Source: a virus
Direction: 5' to 3' (one strand)
DNA: 32,453 nt
IMG/VR virus record: IMGVR_UViG_3300034375_003432
Coordinates: 1-32,453 of that record
The translations under genes and the position numbers were made by a program. Positions 6,804-16,528 of this stretch are shown in pieces; position 1 is the stretch's first letter, and the number at the start of each line of letters is the position of its first letter. Under the pieces are notes generated by a model that ran no database searches, was not told the origin of the DNA, and saw only the letters and a list, made by a program, of their open reading frames with translations.

Positions 6804-8837
6804 TTATTCTGTCATTGATTGTTCTACTACAGGTACTAATGGTTGTGCTGCTATTGCGCTAACAGGTACGTCTGGAAGTTTAGGCAACGAATCTAAAAAT
6901 CTTCTTAAAAACTCTGCTTTTTTATCCCTGCCTAATTTACCAGCTTGTTCTAATGCTTTTTTGTTAAATGGTCTAGCTAAAAATCCATTTAATAATCTTA
7001 AAATACCAAAGCCAGCTAATGCGCCAAAACCGCCACCAACATTTATTCCTGTTGTACCAATTAAAGCAGTAGGGCCTAAAGATTGTGCAGATCTTAAAAT
7101 TCCAGACCTTAATATAAAAGTATTAACATCAGGCAATGCTTCTGGAAACTCTTTAAGAATGTCTAAAAATTTAAATAATTTATCTGCATCTGTGTATTTA
7201 TAAGTTTTTAACAACTCTTGAGTTGCAGCAAAATTATTGCTTTTAACATTATCAAAACCTAAATCTTTGTATAACTTATTAAAATCTTTTTTATCTCCTC
7301 TTAAATTTTTAGTAAATAAATCATCTAAATAATTTCCAGCAAGTTCATCAATTCTTTTATTGCCAATTAATTTTCTTAAATCTCTAACTGCTTCTGGACT
7401 TTTTACATCGCCAAATGTTTTAGAGTATAAATCTTCGAGTCTTTGTGATGGCGCTCTGCCAACACCAGGTCTTAAAGCACCTGTAGTTAAAGTTTTTTGA
7501 AATTGTTTGCCAGTCGGCCCTTCAACTACTGCCATGTACTCTTTAAATAATCTATCCCCAGCAGACATAAGTCTGCCATAAGAAGTTTTTGGATTTCTTA
7601 ACTGTGATTTTAATTCTTTTTGTAGAGCTGTTACTGTTCGATACGCAGTATTATTTGGAAATTGTCCTTTTGCAGGATCATATTTTTTAGACAAATCTTT
7701 CAATCTAAAATCCAAAGCCTGTATATCATCAAAGTTCATACTTGGTTTAATTATGTCTGCTCCCCTTCTTCTTGCAGTTCCAATTAAAGCATCTTGTCCA
7801 TATAAATTTATATCCAACATTAAATCTTGAACATCCTTTGGCATTTTTTCAAAAACACTTTTAGGCATATTTCTTAAAGCTACAACTCGCAAAGCATTTA
7901 AATTTAAAAAATCACCTTGTTTTTTCATTTCTTGTTCTGCTTTTTTATAAACAGCTTTGTAAGTAGCACGCCAATTATTAAAAGATTGCAAACCAAACTC
8001 TTTTATCATTTCCGATCTTTCAGTTTCAGTTAAAGGTTTAATTCTTGCTAATGGAGAAATTCTTGCATTTAACGCATTATCAACTGCTTCAAAAGTTTTT
8101 GCTAATTGTTGCTGTCCAGGTGCGCCAGCTAAAGGCATCCTACTTGATAAATTGTAAATACCTCTAACAAAAGGAGATGTGCTTGCTTGTCCAAACGACA
8201 GTTCTACCCCTTCTTTCGCTAATGTTTCTGCTTTTTTTGCAGCTTCATCGGTTAAACCTAATGCTTTTTCTAATACACCTATTTGTGTCTGTGAATCTGG
8301 TACTTTTTTTGCAACTTCTTCAATAGCTTCTTTACCACCTTTAAATGCTTTTTTTATTGCTGGAGCTAGCGCTTTACCAGCTACAGGAATTGTTGTTGTT
8401 AAAACTGCATCTATTGCACCAGTTGTTAAAGCATCTTGGGTTCTTTCTTGCAAAGAAGGTTTTGGCATGTCTGGAGCTAATAAATCACCAAGAAAATCAG
8501 CACCAAATGATGCTGCACTTGATCCTGCAAACGCTCCTGCACCTGCACCTGCAATAACACCTGGTGGCCCACCGGGAATTCCTAAGAAACCACCACCTAT
8601 TGCACCAGCAGTACCACCAATAACTTCTAAAGCTACTTCAGCTATTTTTGGTAATCTTCCAGGATAGTCTTTTGCATCTATTAACCCTAACTCAATTCCT
8701 ATATTTCTTGTTTTAGAATAATATTGTTTTGAGTCAATTTTGCCTTCTTGCAATAACTTATATCCATCAGATTTAATTTTGTTAAAAACCTGTTGTTTGT
8801 TTTCTATATTTTTTAAATCTTTGTAAGTTGTTGCCAT
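6804..8837 (-). CDS. Large candidate ejection/internal virion protein
   Basis: This encodes 677 aa, the largest gene of the distal late block. Residues 66-120 form a Gly/Ala-rich hydrophobic stretch (VIGGTAGAIGGGFLG and GVIAGAGAGAFAGSSAAS), and a second hydrophobic Gly-rich segment lies near 590-615 (GTTGINVGGGFGALAGFG). Between them is a long Lys-rich helical region. Two membrane-active segments around a helical body are what podovirus internal proteins, which form the DNA channel across the cell envelope, look like. It is the last of three consecutive genes of this type, with TAATG coupling to the upstream one. I do not recognise a named family, so the role is inferred from place and composition. 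Confidence 0.6.
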   Translation of the reverse strand: MATTYKDLKNIENKQQVFNKIKSDGYKLLQEGKIDSKQYYSKTRNIGIELGLIDAKDYPGRLPKIAEVALEVIGGTAGAIGGGFLGIPGGPPGVIAGAGAGAFAGSSAASFGADFLGDLLAPDMPKPSLQERTQDALTTGAIDAVLTTTIPVAGKALAPAIKKAFKGGKEAIEEVAKKVPDSQTQIGVLEKALGLTDEAAKKAETLAKEGVELSFGQASTSPFVRGIYNLSSRMPLAGAPGQQQLAKTFEAVDNALNARISPLARIKPLTETERSEMIKEFGLQSFNNWRATYKAVYKKAEQEMKKQGDFLNLNALRVVALRNMPKSVFEKMPKDVQDLMLDINLYGQDALIGTARRRGADIIKPSMNFDDIQALDFRLKDLSKKYDPAKGQFPNNTAYRTVTALQKELKSQLRNPKTSYGRLMSAGDRLFKEYMAVVEGPTGKQFQKTLTTGALRPGVGRAPSQRLEDLYSKTFGDVKSPEAVRDLRKLIGNKRIDELAGNYLDDLFTKNLRGDKKDFNKLYKDLGFDNVKSNNFAATQELLKTYKYTDADKLFKFLDILKEFPEALPDVNTFILRSGILRSAQSLGPTALIGTTGINVGGGFGALAGFGILRLLNGFLARPFNKKALEQAGKLGRDKKAEFLRRFLDSLPKLPDVPVSAIAAQPLVPVVEQSMTE

Positions 8838-9847
8838 TACTCTAAATAAAGATTGCTAAAATCAACTGAACTTGGATTAGAGTCTGGCTCTAAAATGTTT
8901 TTTGATTTGCCTTTTAAACCTAATGTTGCTGCTTGTAATTTTTTAAGCAAAACTTTTGATTTGAATAATTCTTCTCTATATTTTTCTTTATCTGAATCGC
9001 TAAGATTAGGACTTTTAATTCCATCTTCTAAATTTTTAATTCTTGATTCTGTTTGAATTTTAAAATTAGAATATTTTTGAAAAGCATCAGCTTCAGAAGT
9101 TGCTGAACTTTCTGGAATATTTTTTTTAATTTCTGTTAAAAGCAAATTACTTGGTCTGCCAGTATAATCATTAGCTAAAGTTGCCAAAATTTCTAAATTT
9201 AAATTATCTCTATCTCTAATTGCTGCTGCTGTTTCTGGAGCTAAATCTGTTCCAAGCAAAAATCTTGAAGGCACATTTAAAAATGTTTCTTGGAAAGCAT
9301 CAGCAGGCGAAAACGCTTGATCTAAATTTGCATAATCATCTTGAAAATTAGTATCTTTTGTAAAAGACTCAACAGACTCATCTGTTTTTTCAATGATTTG
9401 TTGTCCTGATAAATCTTTCGTAGTAAATTTTGCAATATCTCCCAAAGAAGCGCCAGCAAGATACAAAGCATATTCTTGAGGATTCAGATATTGTTTTAAA
9501 GTTTCTTGTGTTTGAATTTGTTGTTGTCTTTGTCTTTCTGCTTCTGCTTCTTGTTGTGCAATTTGCCTTCTTCCAATAGATCGACCAAGAATATCTCTGC
9601 CACCAAAAGCATCACTTAATATAAATAACATTTCAGCTATGCCTTTGCTACGAGCATCTGCTCTGTCTTTATTATATTGAGTTAATTCTGGCGCTGTTAA
9701 AAGTTTTAATTCTTCTTCGCTTTTTGTGTCAAAACCGCCTAATCTAGCCATGCTGTTAAAAGCTCTAGGTTTTCTAGTAGATTCTAATAAGCCAGATAAA
9801 GATTCATCAGCAACTATATTTCCACTATTGTTTTTACCTACAGCCAT
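8837..9847 (-). CDS. Helical candidate internal virion protein
   Basis: This encodes 336 aa. The product is mostly polar and helical, with a Gln/Arg/Glu-rich coiled segment in the first third (RQIAQQEAEAERQRQQQIQT) and a C-terminal Lys-rich coil. It has no signal peptide, membrane span or enzyme motif. The neighbours on both sides are also Ala/Gln-rich virion-type proteins, so it probably belongs to the DNA-ejection set packed inside the head. The family is not recognised; an assembly chaperone is a possible alternative. It starts at ATG 9847, 8 nt after the upstream stop, and its TAA overlaps the next ATG. Confidence 0.55.
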   Translation of the reverse strand: MAVGKNNSGNIVADESLSGLLESTRKPRAFNSMARLGGFDTKSEEELKLLTAPELTQYNKDRADARSKGIAEMLFILSDAFGGRDILGRSIGRRQIAQQEAEAERQRQQQIQTQETLKQYLNPQEYALYLAGASLGDIAKFTTKDLSGQQIIEKTDESVESFTKDTNFQDDYANLDQAFSPADAFQETFLNVPSRFLLGTDLAPETAAAIRDRDNLNLEILATLANDYTGRPSNLLLTEIKKNIPESSATSEADAFQKYSNFKIQTESRIKNLEDGIKSPNLSDSDKEKYREELFKSKVLLKKLQAATLGLKGKSKNILEPDSNPSSVDFSNLYLE

Positions 9848-9855
9848 AATTAATT

Positions 9856-10743
9856 CTATTTAAAAGCTCCCCCACCAGCAGCAGCTCCAAACATGGCTGC
9901 ACCAGTAGCTAAAATATCACCCAAGCCAGTTTCTTTCTGATCTCTTTGTCCGATGACCGCAGGAGATATACCACCTGCTGCGGTGCTTAATAAACCTAAT
10001 TGATAAGCAGGGAATCCAAGTTCTCTTTCAAACTCAGCTCGTTGTGCTTGTAATCTAGCTTGTTCTAATGCTTGTTGTTGTCCACCGATACCAGATAATA
10101 AACCAAGCGTACGATATTGTTCGCCTAACTCACCGCCTAATAAACCAGCTTGTTGTTGCCTGGCTCTTAATTCTAATTCTGCCTGACCAAGCGCTGCTTG
10201 TTGCCTACGAGCTGCATCAGCTTCAGCCATGCCTAACGCTTGACCAAACCCTGCTGAACGTAAGCCAGCGATTGTTTGTGCTGCTTCTTCAGCAAATGGT
10301 CTAGTCGCTTCTGCTTCTAAAATAGCAGAACGACTGCCACCAAACGCACCAGCTCTTATTGCTCTGGATTGCGCTCTTTGTTGTTCTATGTCTTGTCGTC
10401 TTTGAATATCTGCTAATGCAGGCTCTAAAACTTGTTCTGTGTAAGGATCTTGATAGCGAGCTATGTCGGTATCTAGTAAAGATGCAGCTTGCACAGTAGG
10501 TGCGCCTTGTCTTGCTAAACCAGCTAAAGCACTTCTAGGATCAAGAGCCATAGCTTGACCGAATAATCCTCTAGTTGCTTGCATAGCTTGTGCTTGGTCT
10601 GGTGTTAAACCAGCAACCATTTCACCTGTGTATGGCTGAAAAGGTATATCAGCAGCTTCTAATCCTCGCCTAGATGCTTCTGTATAAAGATCTTGTAAAT
10701 ACTCAGGTACTTCTGCTGTTTGTGTTGTTGCGCCTTTACTCAT
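9856..10743 (-). CDS. Ala/Gln-rich candidate DNA-ejection protein
   Basis: This encodes 295 aa. Near residue 35 it has IPFQPYTGEMVAGLTPDQAQ, a motif I associate with a widespread family of tailed-phage virion proteins near the DNA-transfer genes. The middle is a long Ala/Gln/Arg helical stretch (about 125-245), with GAFGGSRSAILEAEATRPFA in it and repeated QQQALEQARLQ-type heptads. The C-terminus is Gly/Ala-rich and hydrophobic (ATGAAMFGAAAGGG), plausible for membrane insertion. It fits an injected internal protein, but this rests on family resemblance and position. The ATG overlaps the previous TGA (ATGA). Confidence 0.62.
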   Translation of the reverse strand: MSKGATTQTAEVPEYLQDLYTEASRRGLEAADIPFQPYTGEMVAGLTPDQAQAMQATRGLFGQAMALDPRSALAGLARQGAPTVQAASLLDTDIARYQDPYTEQVLEPALADIQRRQDIEQQRAQSRAIRAGAFGGSRSAILEAEATRPFAEEAAQTIAGLRSAGFGQALGMAEADAARRQQAALGQAELELRARQQQAGLLGGELGEQYRTLGLLSGIGGQQQALEQARLQAQRAEFERELGFPAYQLGLLSTAAGGISPAVIGQRDQKETGLGDILATGAAMFGAAAGGGAFK

Positions 10744-11120
10744 AATTCTTTTCTAATCATATACTCTCGTTCAAAACCGAGATGTTCAATCTTACGAAGC
10801 CAACCTTTACGACCACCACCATATAATCTTTTTATACCAATGGCTTTAGCAAAAGTTTCAATAGAAGCTAAGATTGCTTCTAGTTCTTCGTATTTGCCAC
10901 CACAAAATAATAAATTCATTACTTTGTGCTGTGGATAAGTAACAATCTCAGTTATAAAGGCTGATTCCTTACCTGGCCACAGATGGAAAAATCCATGTCT
11001 TATTTTATCTTCTATGTCGTCTATTGTATAGGAATCTTGATGTTTTAAAGCAGGCTCAATAAATTGCTTGCAATAATCCCATTGTAGTTCCCAATCTTCT
11101 TTTTTAATCACCCTTTGCAT
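10740..11120 (-). CDS. GNAT-fold-like phage protein
   Basis: I start at ATG 11120 (126 aa), because the frame further upstream lies inside the preceding gene. The second half reads IVTYPQHKVMNLLFCGGKYE, then a helix, GIKRLYGGGRKGWLRKIEHL, GFEREYMIRKEL. This is the layout of small podovirus proteins with an acetyltransferase-like fold (strand, strand, helix, then a GRKGWxR turn). The GNAT acetyl-CoA loop is degenerate, so enzymatic activity is doubtful. The genes on both sides encode virion parts, suggesting a role in assembly. The ATGA overlap with the ejection gene indicates coupling. Confidence 0.62.
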   Translation of the reverse strand: MQRVIKKEDWELQWDYCKQFIEPALKHQDSYTIDDIEDKIRHGFFHLWPGKESAFITEIVTYPQHKVMNLLFCGGKYEELEAILASIETFAKAIGIKRLYGGGRKGWLRKIEHLGFEREYMIRKEL

Positions 11121-11469
11121 ATTCAATAATACTAATAACCAAATGTATATTTGCATGATTAACTTGTGCTTTGACAATTTCACCTTGCGTTAAAATAAGA
11201 CCTGCATTAGTTATTAATTCTTCTGTAGCATGTGCAGATATATTATGTTGTTTAAATATAAAAAACTCGTTAGAGCTGGTATCAGTTATTGATATGTCTA
11301 AATTGGTTTGTTGGTTGCCATGATCGCAAGCAAATATGCTTTCTATTACAGCAAAATCAAAATCATCACCGCTTGGCGCAGTATAAATAGTTTGCTGAGT
11401 AGTTGCTGAAAAAGCATGTTTTGCGCTTACTGCTCTTTGGATATATTGTGCCTTAGATTCAAAATCCAT
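11104..11469 (-). CDS. Small beta-rich virion protein
   Basis: This encodes 121 aa from ATG 11469, whose A is shared with the TAA of the preceding gene (TAATG). It alternates short hydrophobic strands with Thr/Asn/Ser loops (QQTIYTAPSGDDFDFAVIES; NLDISITDTSSNEFFIFKQ), so it is probably a beta-sandwich. That is common among head-decoration, tail-accessory and fibre-anchoring proteins. No named family is recognised, and the function is inferred only from its place between the nozzle-like gene and the GNAT-like gene. Confidence 0.55.
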   Translation of the reverse strand: MDFESKAQYIQRAVSAKHAFSATTQQTIYTAPSGDDFDFAVIESIFACDHGNQQTNLDISITDTSSNEFFIFKQHNISAHATEELITNAGLILTQGEIVKAQVNHANIHLVISIIEYAKGD

Positions 11470-13238
11470 TATCTACGACCTCTGGATTGTACATCCAATC
11501 TAATCTTGCCAACTTGGAAGTCTTGGGTAACATCGCCTTCTATTTTCATCTGAACTTGTCTAGCAGAAAATCTAGCATCGGTATAACCATCAGCGTTGAA
11601 AGAAAAACTACCAAAGTCTGTTTCTGCACCTAATGGTGTAAAACGACCAGTAAAACTTAAAGTTATTGCTGGCAAACTTGTAGTTTCTTCATCAGGCAAG
11701 ATTTGATTTACTTGTGCTACTTTGTCGCCATTACCTATTTCCAACGGGCCTGTTTGACAAAAAGGTTTTCTTGTTCCCAATCCTGGTGAATTAAATAAAG
11801 CTCTTTTATCGTGTTCATAAACAAAACCACCAGAATCGCAAGCGATTGGATTATCAAAGACACCTTGATCTATCCAAGCACCTCTATCGAGTTCGCCAAT
11901 AGACCAGACATTATCTAAATAGTTCCAAATAATATATTTGTTTGGCGATAGTTGGTCTGTACCACCCACAGGAAAAAACCACCAAATCTCATTGTAATCA
12001 ATGTTATGTGCGCCAAAGGTAGCTTGTTTTGTTCTTTGTTGTAAGTTGTCAAAGATAAAATCATGCACATCTGATTTAAGTTCTCTAACTCTGCCATCGT
12101 AGGTAAAGAAAGAGTTTTCACTTATCCACGATAAAAAGCTACCAGACGATATGATTGATCTTGGACTGATTGCCTTACAATTTACCCCAGCATCTTGTAT
12201 GCCATAAACAAAAGGACTACCAGCGTAGTACATCTTGTTTATACCAACATCGGTAAAAATAATAATATCGTTACCATACTTAACTGCGTAATTAGCTTGA
12301 CCACCAGTAGGTATTTGTAAATCGCCTGCTGTATTTCTAGCTGTTGATGTCCAAGTAGTATTATCTTCTCTATCAGACCAGGCTATCTTACGAGGATCAC
12401 CGCCAGAACCGATTGCTACTAAATGTCTTTCATTAGTAACAATAACTGCTTGACAGCCAGTCGGTGCATTGGTTACTGCCGTAGCTATAGTATCTGGACT
12501 ACCGCCACCAGCATCAGGTCGCCATTGATATATCTTGCCATCGCCTGCAAAACAAAAAATTAAATGTTCTCCCCAGTTATCAAAAGAAAAACTTTTGGTA
12601 TCAAATTGTATGCCTGATTGACTTCTCGCATCTCCCCAATCTTCTACACCATAGTGATATGCACCATAACCAGTTGAAGTAATAACATCGTCACCAACAA
12701 AACCAGAAGGTGTAATGTCATACCAAGTGTCATTATAAAAAACATTTACGCCAGCTCTAGTGCCAATAGCTAAGACTTCTTCACCATCATTGGTTTTATA
12801 AGAATACATACCTATTGGAACTGCTGGTTGAATAACTCTTGAAGCAGATGAAGTTGCAGCAGATGTACCAGTACCAGATGTAGCGACAGTAAATGTCGTG
12901 GTAGAAGGCACAGTTGCTACTGTAAAAGTTGTATTGATTTGATTAGCAGTAATACCACCTGTAGCTGCAAAATCTTCTAAGACAACTGTATTGCCAACAA
13001 CTAAATTATGCACAGCAGTTGTAGTTACAGTTATGTTTGCACTTGATGAAGCAGTTGTAACTGTACCACTTAGAAAAGTACCAACTGGATTTTGTCTAAA
13101 GTATGTCCAACCGCCTAAAGGTTTTAGATAACCATTTTCAAAACGAACTAAATCGCCATCGACAAAACGACCTTTATTAGCATAGTCTGTGCCATTTTTT
13201 ATTATTCCTGCTGGGGGTGTTATTTGTACTAACGCCAT
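11469..13238 (-). CDS. Tail nozzle/head-completion-type protein
   Basis: This encodes 589 aa. It opens MALVQITPPAGIIKNGTDYANKGR-like (the first 20 residues are typical of a common podovirus structural family) with FVDGDLVRFENG after it. Residues about 57-135 are an inserted Thr/Ser-rich beta module (ITVTTTAVHNLVVGNTVVL and FTVATVPSTTTFTV). The rest carries repeated strand pairs that look like a propeller (VLAIGTRAGVNVFYNDTWYD; HLIFCFAGDGKIYQW; NEIWWFFPVGGTD). Propeller proteins with this N-terminus form the tail nozzle or DNA-stabilising plug in SU10/P22-like virions. The general role is likely; the exact position in the tail is inference. Confidence 0.68.
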   Translation of the reverse strand: MALVQITPPAGIIKNGTDYANKGRFVDGDLVRFENGYLKPLGGWTYFRQNPVGTFLSGTVTTASSSANITVTTTAVHNLVVGNTVVLEDFAATGGITANQINTTFTVATVPSTTTFTVATSGTGTSAATSSASRVIQPAVPIGMYSYKTNDGEEVLAIGTRAGVNVFYNDTWYDITPSGFVGDDVITSTGYGAYHYGVEDWGDARSQSGIQFDTKSFSFDNWGEHLIFCFAGDGKIYQWRPDAGGGSPDTIATAVTNAPTGCQAVIVTNERHLVAIGSGGDPRKIAWSDREDNTTWTSTARNTAGDLQIPTGGQANYAVKYGNDIIIFTDVGINKMYYAGSPFVYGIQDAGVNCKAISPRSIISSGSFLSWISENSFFTYDGRVRELKSDVHDFIFDNLQQRTKQATFGAHNIDYNEIWWFFPVGGTDQLSPNKYIIWNYLDNVWSIGELDRGAWIDQGVFDNPIACDSGGFVYEHDKRALFNSPGLGTRKPFCQTGPLEIGNGDKVAQVNQILPDEETTSLPAITLSFTGRFTPLGAETDFGSFSFNADGYTDARFSARQVQMKIEGDVTQDFQVGKIRLDVQSRGRR

Positions 13239-13252
13239 GACTTATCCTAAAG

Positions 13253-14161
13253 TTAAGCCGTTCTTTTCCACATATAAACGACTATGTAAGGTTGAATTGT
13301 ACTTACTGTAATACTTGGGTTTGTAGTTGGATTTGCGGTGTAGAAATCACTTGTATCTGGATCGCCAGAGAAATCACTCGCTGCTCCAGAAGAATTAAAA
13401 CTACCGCTTGTAAAACTTGAAGAAAAATCTATACCAGAACTAGCACCAGATCTAGTTCCATCGTACCATTGATGCACATGATTAGGTAAAGTTGTTGAAG
13501 CAGTTTTGCCACCGCCTGTTTCTTCAGCAGTATCAAAATCTGTATCAGAAGAATCTATACCTACAGGTACTTTACCAGCACCAAAAGCTACCCATGTACC
13601 AAAACCCAATAAAGTTCCAGGATTGGTACTTACCGCAGCATTTATATAAATTGATCCTACTGGATATATTTTTTCAAAAATATTTGTGCCATTAAGCTGA
13701 AATTGTCCGCCTGTAGTATTGATATGTGATGAAGCAGTTACAGTAGTTGCTGCAACTGTACTAGCAGAATTTGCGCCAATCGCTGTGCCGTCTATTGCAC
13801 CACCATTAATATCTACAGTAGTTAAAGTAGAAGTGCCAGCACAAGTAATGCTGTTTAATGTTGCTAAACCAGAACTGTTTAATGTAGTAAAACTTCCTGG
13901 CGCTGCTGTACTCCCACCAATCGTGGTGTTGTCAATCGCTCCACCTTCGCAATCAATCGTGCCATCTATGTCTAATGTACCAGCTACTTTTAAAGTTTTG
14001 CCAGAGCCTACGTTAAGACCTACTGACGTACCATTACCAGCACCATTGAAAATACCATCGACAGTATCAAGATTTGTATTGATCTTACCACCCCAAGTAT
14101 TCGTGCTTGCGCCTACTTCTGGTTTTACTAATGATAAATTGGTCGTATTTGTATCTGCCAT
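13253..14161 (-). CDS. Tail fibre/collar protein with shared N-terminal anchor
   Basis: This encodes 302 aa. Residues 1-40 ([18 protein letters not shown], then TWG and LDTVDGIF) are close to the start of the S74 fibre encoded two genes upstream. A repeat-like shaft follows (60-150). A tail-collar/baseplate module occupies about 165-235 ([46 protein letters not shown]). The C-terminal part (235-302) has Gly/Ser repeats and ends [12 protein letters not shown]. It probably binds or supports receptor contact at the tail tip. The HVH residues after the GTW block are usual in this collar family. Confidence 0.78.
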   Translation of the reverse strand: MADTNTTNLSLVKPEVGASTNTWGGKINTNLDTVDGIFNGAGNGTSVGLNVGSGKTLKVAGTLDIDGTIDCEGGAIDNTTIGGSTAAPGSFTTLNSSGLATLNSITCAGTSTLTTVDINGGAIDGTAIGANSASTVAATTVTASSHINTTGGQFQLNGTNIFEKIYPVGSIYINAAVSTNPGTLLGFGTWVAFGAGKVPVGIDSSDTDFDTAEETGGGKTASTTLPNHVHQWYDGTRSGASSGIDFSSSFTSGSFNSSGAASDFSGDPDTSDFYTANPTTNPSITVSTIQPYIVVYMWKRTA

Positions 14162-14182
14162 AATTAGAAATTATATATTATT

Positions 14183-14539
14183 TTAGCCACCGATTGTTTT
14201 TGTTTGTACTACAGGATTTACTAATTCATTAATCTGAGCATCTAGACCATCTTTTTTAGCTTGGACTTCAGTTGCACCCATAGCTGTTTCAACCCAACCT
14301 TGTACGTCACTTGCAGATAAATCTGCAAAAGCTGTAAAGTCTGATAAGTCTGAAGTGTCTAAAGACTGTGTGCCGTATGCTGTAGCAGTAGCAGGTATGT
14401 TACTACCATCAATGTCTTGCACAGTATTAACATCGTCAGTTGCAGTTAATCGCCAATGTACATTAAAGACAGTATCAGTATTACTATCTATAGTTTTGGT
14501 ATCTACAGTTTTGCAATCCCATGTGTAATTAATTGCCAT
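14183..14539 (-). CDS. DUF7936-like small virion protein
   Basis: This encodes 118 aa. The order [58 protein letters not shown] matches a small beta-rich protein family (DUF7936-type) commonly found next to tail fibre genes in marine and cyanobacterial phages. The function is unknown; it could be a fibre-assembly or fibre-adhesin accessory. It overlaps the S74 fibre gene by 11 nt at its start and ends 21 nt before the collar gene, between two fibres that share an anchor. Confidence 0.66.
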   Translation of the reverse strand: MAINYTWDCKTVDTKTIDSNTDTVFNVHWRLTATDDVNTVQDIDGSNIPATATAYGTQSLDTSDLSDFTAFADLSASDVQGWVETAMGATEVQAKKDGLDAQINELVNPVVQTKTIGG

Positions 14540-15980
14540 TTTTTACCTTGTTAATTTGTGTTTGTAAATCTTCTATCATAGTTTGTTGTTCTTGAATAGC
14601 TTTAACCAAAATTGGAATTAAACCAACTTGGTTTACTCCTTTAGCATCATCTAGTGAAGCACCTTTATAATGACTAACCAATTCCTCTAAACCAGCTTCT
14701 TCTATTTCTTGAGCAATAAAACCTGTTTGATTTTTTTCGCCTTCTCCTTCTATCCAATCAAATCTTCTTGGTTTGATTTTTAATATGTCATCTAAACCTT
14801 TATCTAAATTAACAATATTTTCTTTTAATCTTTGATCAGATAAATTAGTTAAACCAACTCTATAAAATACTTGACCTGTAAAATTTACATAAAAATTTAG
14901 ACCACTACCATCATGCACCATATAGGTAGAAGAACCTGTGCCTGAATTTGTGCTTGTGACGTTATGTAAATTACTACCTGTTATTTGGAATCCAGTAGAT
15001 GCTTGATTATCAGCTGTTTTTCCTATTAAAACGCCACCAGCAGAATCAATTCTCATTCTTTCTGCTGCAGCAGCACTTGCTGTATTATCCGCAGTAAAGA
15101 AAAGAATCTGACCATCAGTTCCATTTGCGTTATCATTGTGTATTGCTTGTATCTTTGCTACAACAGTATTGTCTGTTCTTCCAACAAAATTAATATCAGA
15201 TATTGTCGCACTTGCCGAAGGGGAGTTATTTTTTGTAGTTGGTGTAAGTGTAAGATTACCTGCAAGTTCTAATTTCTCATTAGGACTTGTAGTGCCAATA
15301 CCAACTCGTTCTGAACTATCAATCGTAATAGCAGTAGCATCAGCATTATCGTCTATACCTTGAGAAGTAAAAGCACCGCCTACAGTTAGATCAGAAGGTG
15401 TAGTTAATGCACCACTTAACTTAGCAGAAGTTACTGTGTTATCAGCAAGGGTAGTTGCTAAAGCAACATTACCTGTGCCATCAAAAGAAACTGCATTAGC
15501 AGTAACATTACCAGTCAAAGAAAAGTTTCTGCCTGTAGCTAAAGCAGTTGCTGTTGCAGCATTGCCTGATGTATTTTGATTACCTGCACTATTTACTCCA
15601 GGAAGATCTATATTTGCTGTACCATCAAAAGATACCCCACCAATCGTTCTGGCAGTTTGTAAAGCTGTAGCGGTAGCTGCGTTGCCTGTAGTGCTTTGAT
15701 TTAAAGTACCAACAGTTGCAGTTAAAGTAGCACTAGCCAAATTGGTTAAAGTAGCATTTCCAGAAAGATCGCCACCTAATGTTATGACTGGCGATTTGTT
15801 AATTACAACAGCAGATGCTATATCTCCACCATCAATATTTAATGAAACTGGCGTTCCTGTTGCGCTAAATATTGCATCAATCGTATCTAAATCAGTATTT
15901 AAAGAAATACCCCAAGTATCTTCGGCTGCGCCTGGCTCTGGTTTTATAAGTGATAAGTTTGTTGTTGTTGTGTCTGCCAT
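14529..15980 (-). CDS. Tail fibre with S74 intramolecular chaperone
   Basis: This encodes 483 aa. Residues 1-40 ([29 protein letters not shown]) are the virion anchor shared with the collar fibre. Residues about 50-200 contain repeats of GNAATATAL and VSFDGT/VNxxG type typical of trimeric fibres, then [18 protein letters not shown] and [10 protein letters not shown]. The C-terminal 103 residues (from 381) form a peptidase_S74 chaperone: [10 protein letters not shown] (catalytic Ser in SD, Lys in RLK), RFDWIE, TGFIAQE, then a coiled tail. Such domains trimerise the fibre, cut themselves off and are released. All expected S74 elements are visible. This is the likely host-recognition fibre. Confidence 0.88.
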   Translation of the reverse strand: MADTTTTNLSLIKPEPGAAEDTWGISLNTDLDTIDAIFSATGTPVSLNIDGGDIASAVVINKSPVITLGGDLSGNATLTNLASATLTATVGTLNQSTTGNAATATALQTARTIGGVSFDGTANIDLPGVNSAGNQNTSGNAATATALATGRNFSLTGNVTANAVSFDGTGNVALATTLADNTVTSAKLSGALTTPSDLTVGGAFTSQGIDDNADATAITIDSSERVGIGTTSPNEKLELAGNLTLTPTTKNNSPSASATISDINFVGRTDNTVVAKIQAIHNDNANGTDGQILFFTADNTASAAAAERMRIDSAGGVLIGKTADNQASTGFQITGSNLHNVTSTNSGTGSSTYMVHDGSGLNFYVNFTGQVFYRVGLTNLSDQRLKENIVNLDKGLDDILKIKPRRFDWIEGEGEKNQTGFIAQEIEEAGLEELVSHYKGASLDDAKGVNQVGLIPILVKAIQEQQTMIEDLQTQINKVKNGN

Positions 15981-15981
15981 A

Positions 15982-16524
15982 TTACGCTACTTCTTGTTCG
16001 TCTAAATCTGTCCAGGTAGTTGTCGGATTTGTTTGGTTTGTCCAAGTATCACTTGCTACAGTTTGTTCTGTCCAAGTATCTGCTGCAACTATTTGGTCTG
16101 TCCATTTTAACCCACCAATAGAACTAAAACTAGAGATTGCTGCAAGCGTAGCAGTACCATGATCTATTTGTGTACCGACTGAAGTAAAGCCAGAAGTTGC
16201 TGCGATAGTTTGTGAAGCAGCAATAACTAAACGACCAGCAGAACTGAAGGCAGAAACGCCAGCCATAGTTACTTTACCAGCGTCAATTTGTGTACCTACA
16301 GAACTAAAACCAGATACAGCTTGAATCGTTGCTGTACCTAAATCTATCTGTGTACCTACTGAACTAAAACCACTTGTACCTGCAATAGTACCTGCACCAA
16401 GTTTGATGATAACGCCAGACGCACTAACACCGCTAACGCCAGCTATTGTGGCTTCAGCTTGATGTGCTAAGTCGTTATATTTGGATCTACTGTAGTAACC
16501 CTGATTATAGCCGATACTGGCCAT
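15982..16524 (-). CDS. Tandem-repeat virion protein (20-aa and 10-aa repeats)
   Basis: This encodes 180 aa. Residues 31-138 are five-plus copies of a 20-residue repeat (type [20 protein letters not shown]), with exact 20-residue spacing at 31, 51, 71, 91, 111 and 131. Residues 141-180 switch to four copies of a 10-residue repeat starting WT ([40 protein letters not shown]). A strand-turn periodicity like this suggests a beta-solenoid shaft followed by a Trp-Thr cap. It lies between the S74 fibre and the Gp80-like gene and is probably a fibre or appendage. No family is recognised. Confidence 0.6.
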   Translation of the reverse strand: MASIGYNQGYYSRSKYNDLAHQAEATIAGVSGVSASGVIIKLGAGTIAGTSGFSSVGTQIDLGTATIQAVSGFSSVGTQIDAGKVTMAGVSAFSSAGRLVIAASQTIAATSGFTSVGTQIDHGTATLAAISSFSSIGGLKWTDQIVAADTWTEQTVASDTWTNQTNPTTTWTDLDEQEVA

Positions 16525-16528
16525 GATG

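Noticed and set aside
6700-7203. Plus-strand frame of 167 aa across two genes
   Set aside because: It is antisense to the PD-(D/E)XK nuclease and the large ejection-type gene; a composition artefact of the Gly/Ala-rich codons.
8179-8667. Plus-strand frame of 162 aa, Pro/Ala-rich
   Set aside because: Antisense to the Gly/Ala-rich part of the 677-aa gene, which makes stop-free opposite frames; no ribosome-binding site.
13719-14186. Plus-strand frame of 155 aa
   Set aside because: Shadow of the collar fibre gene; Val/Pro-rich composition, no family.
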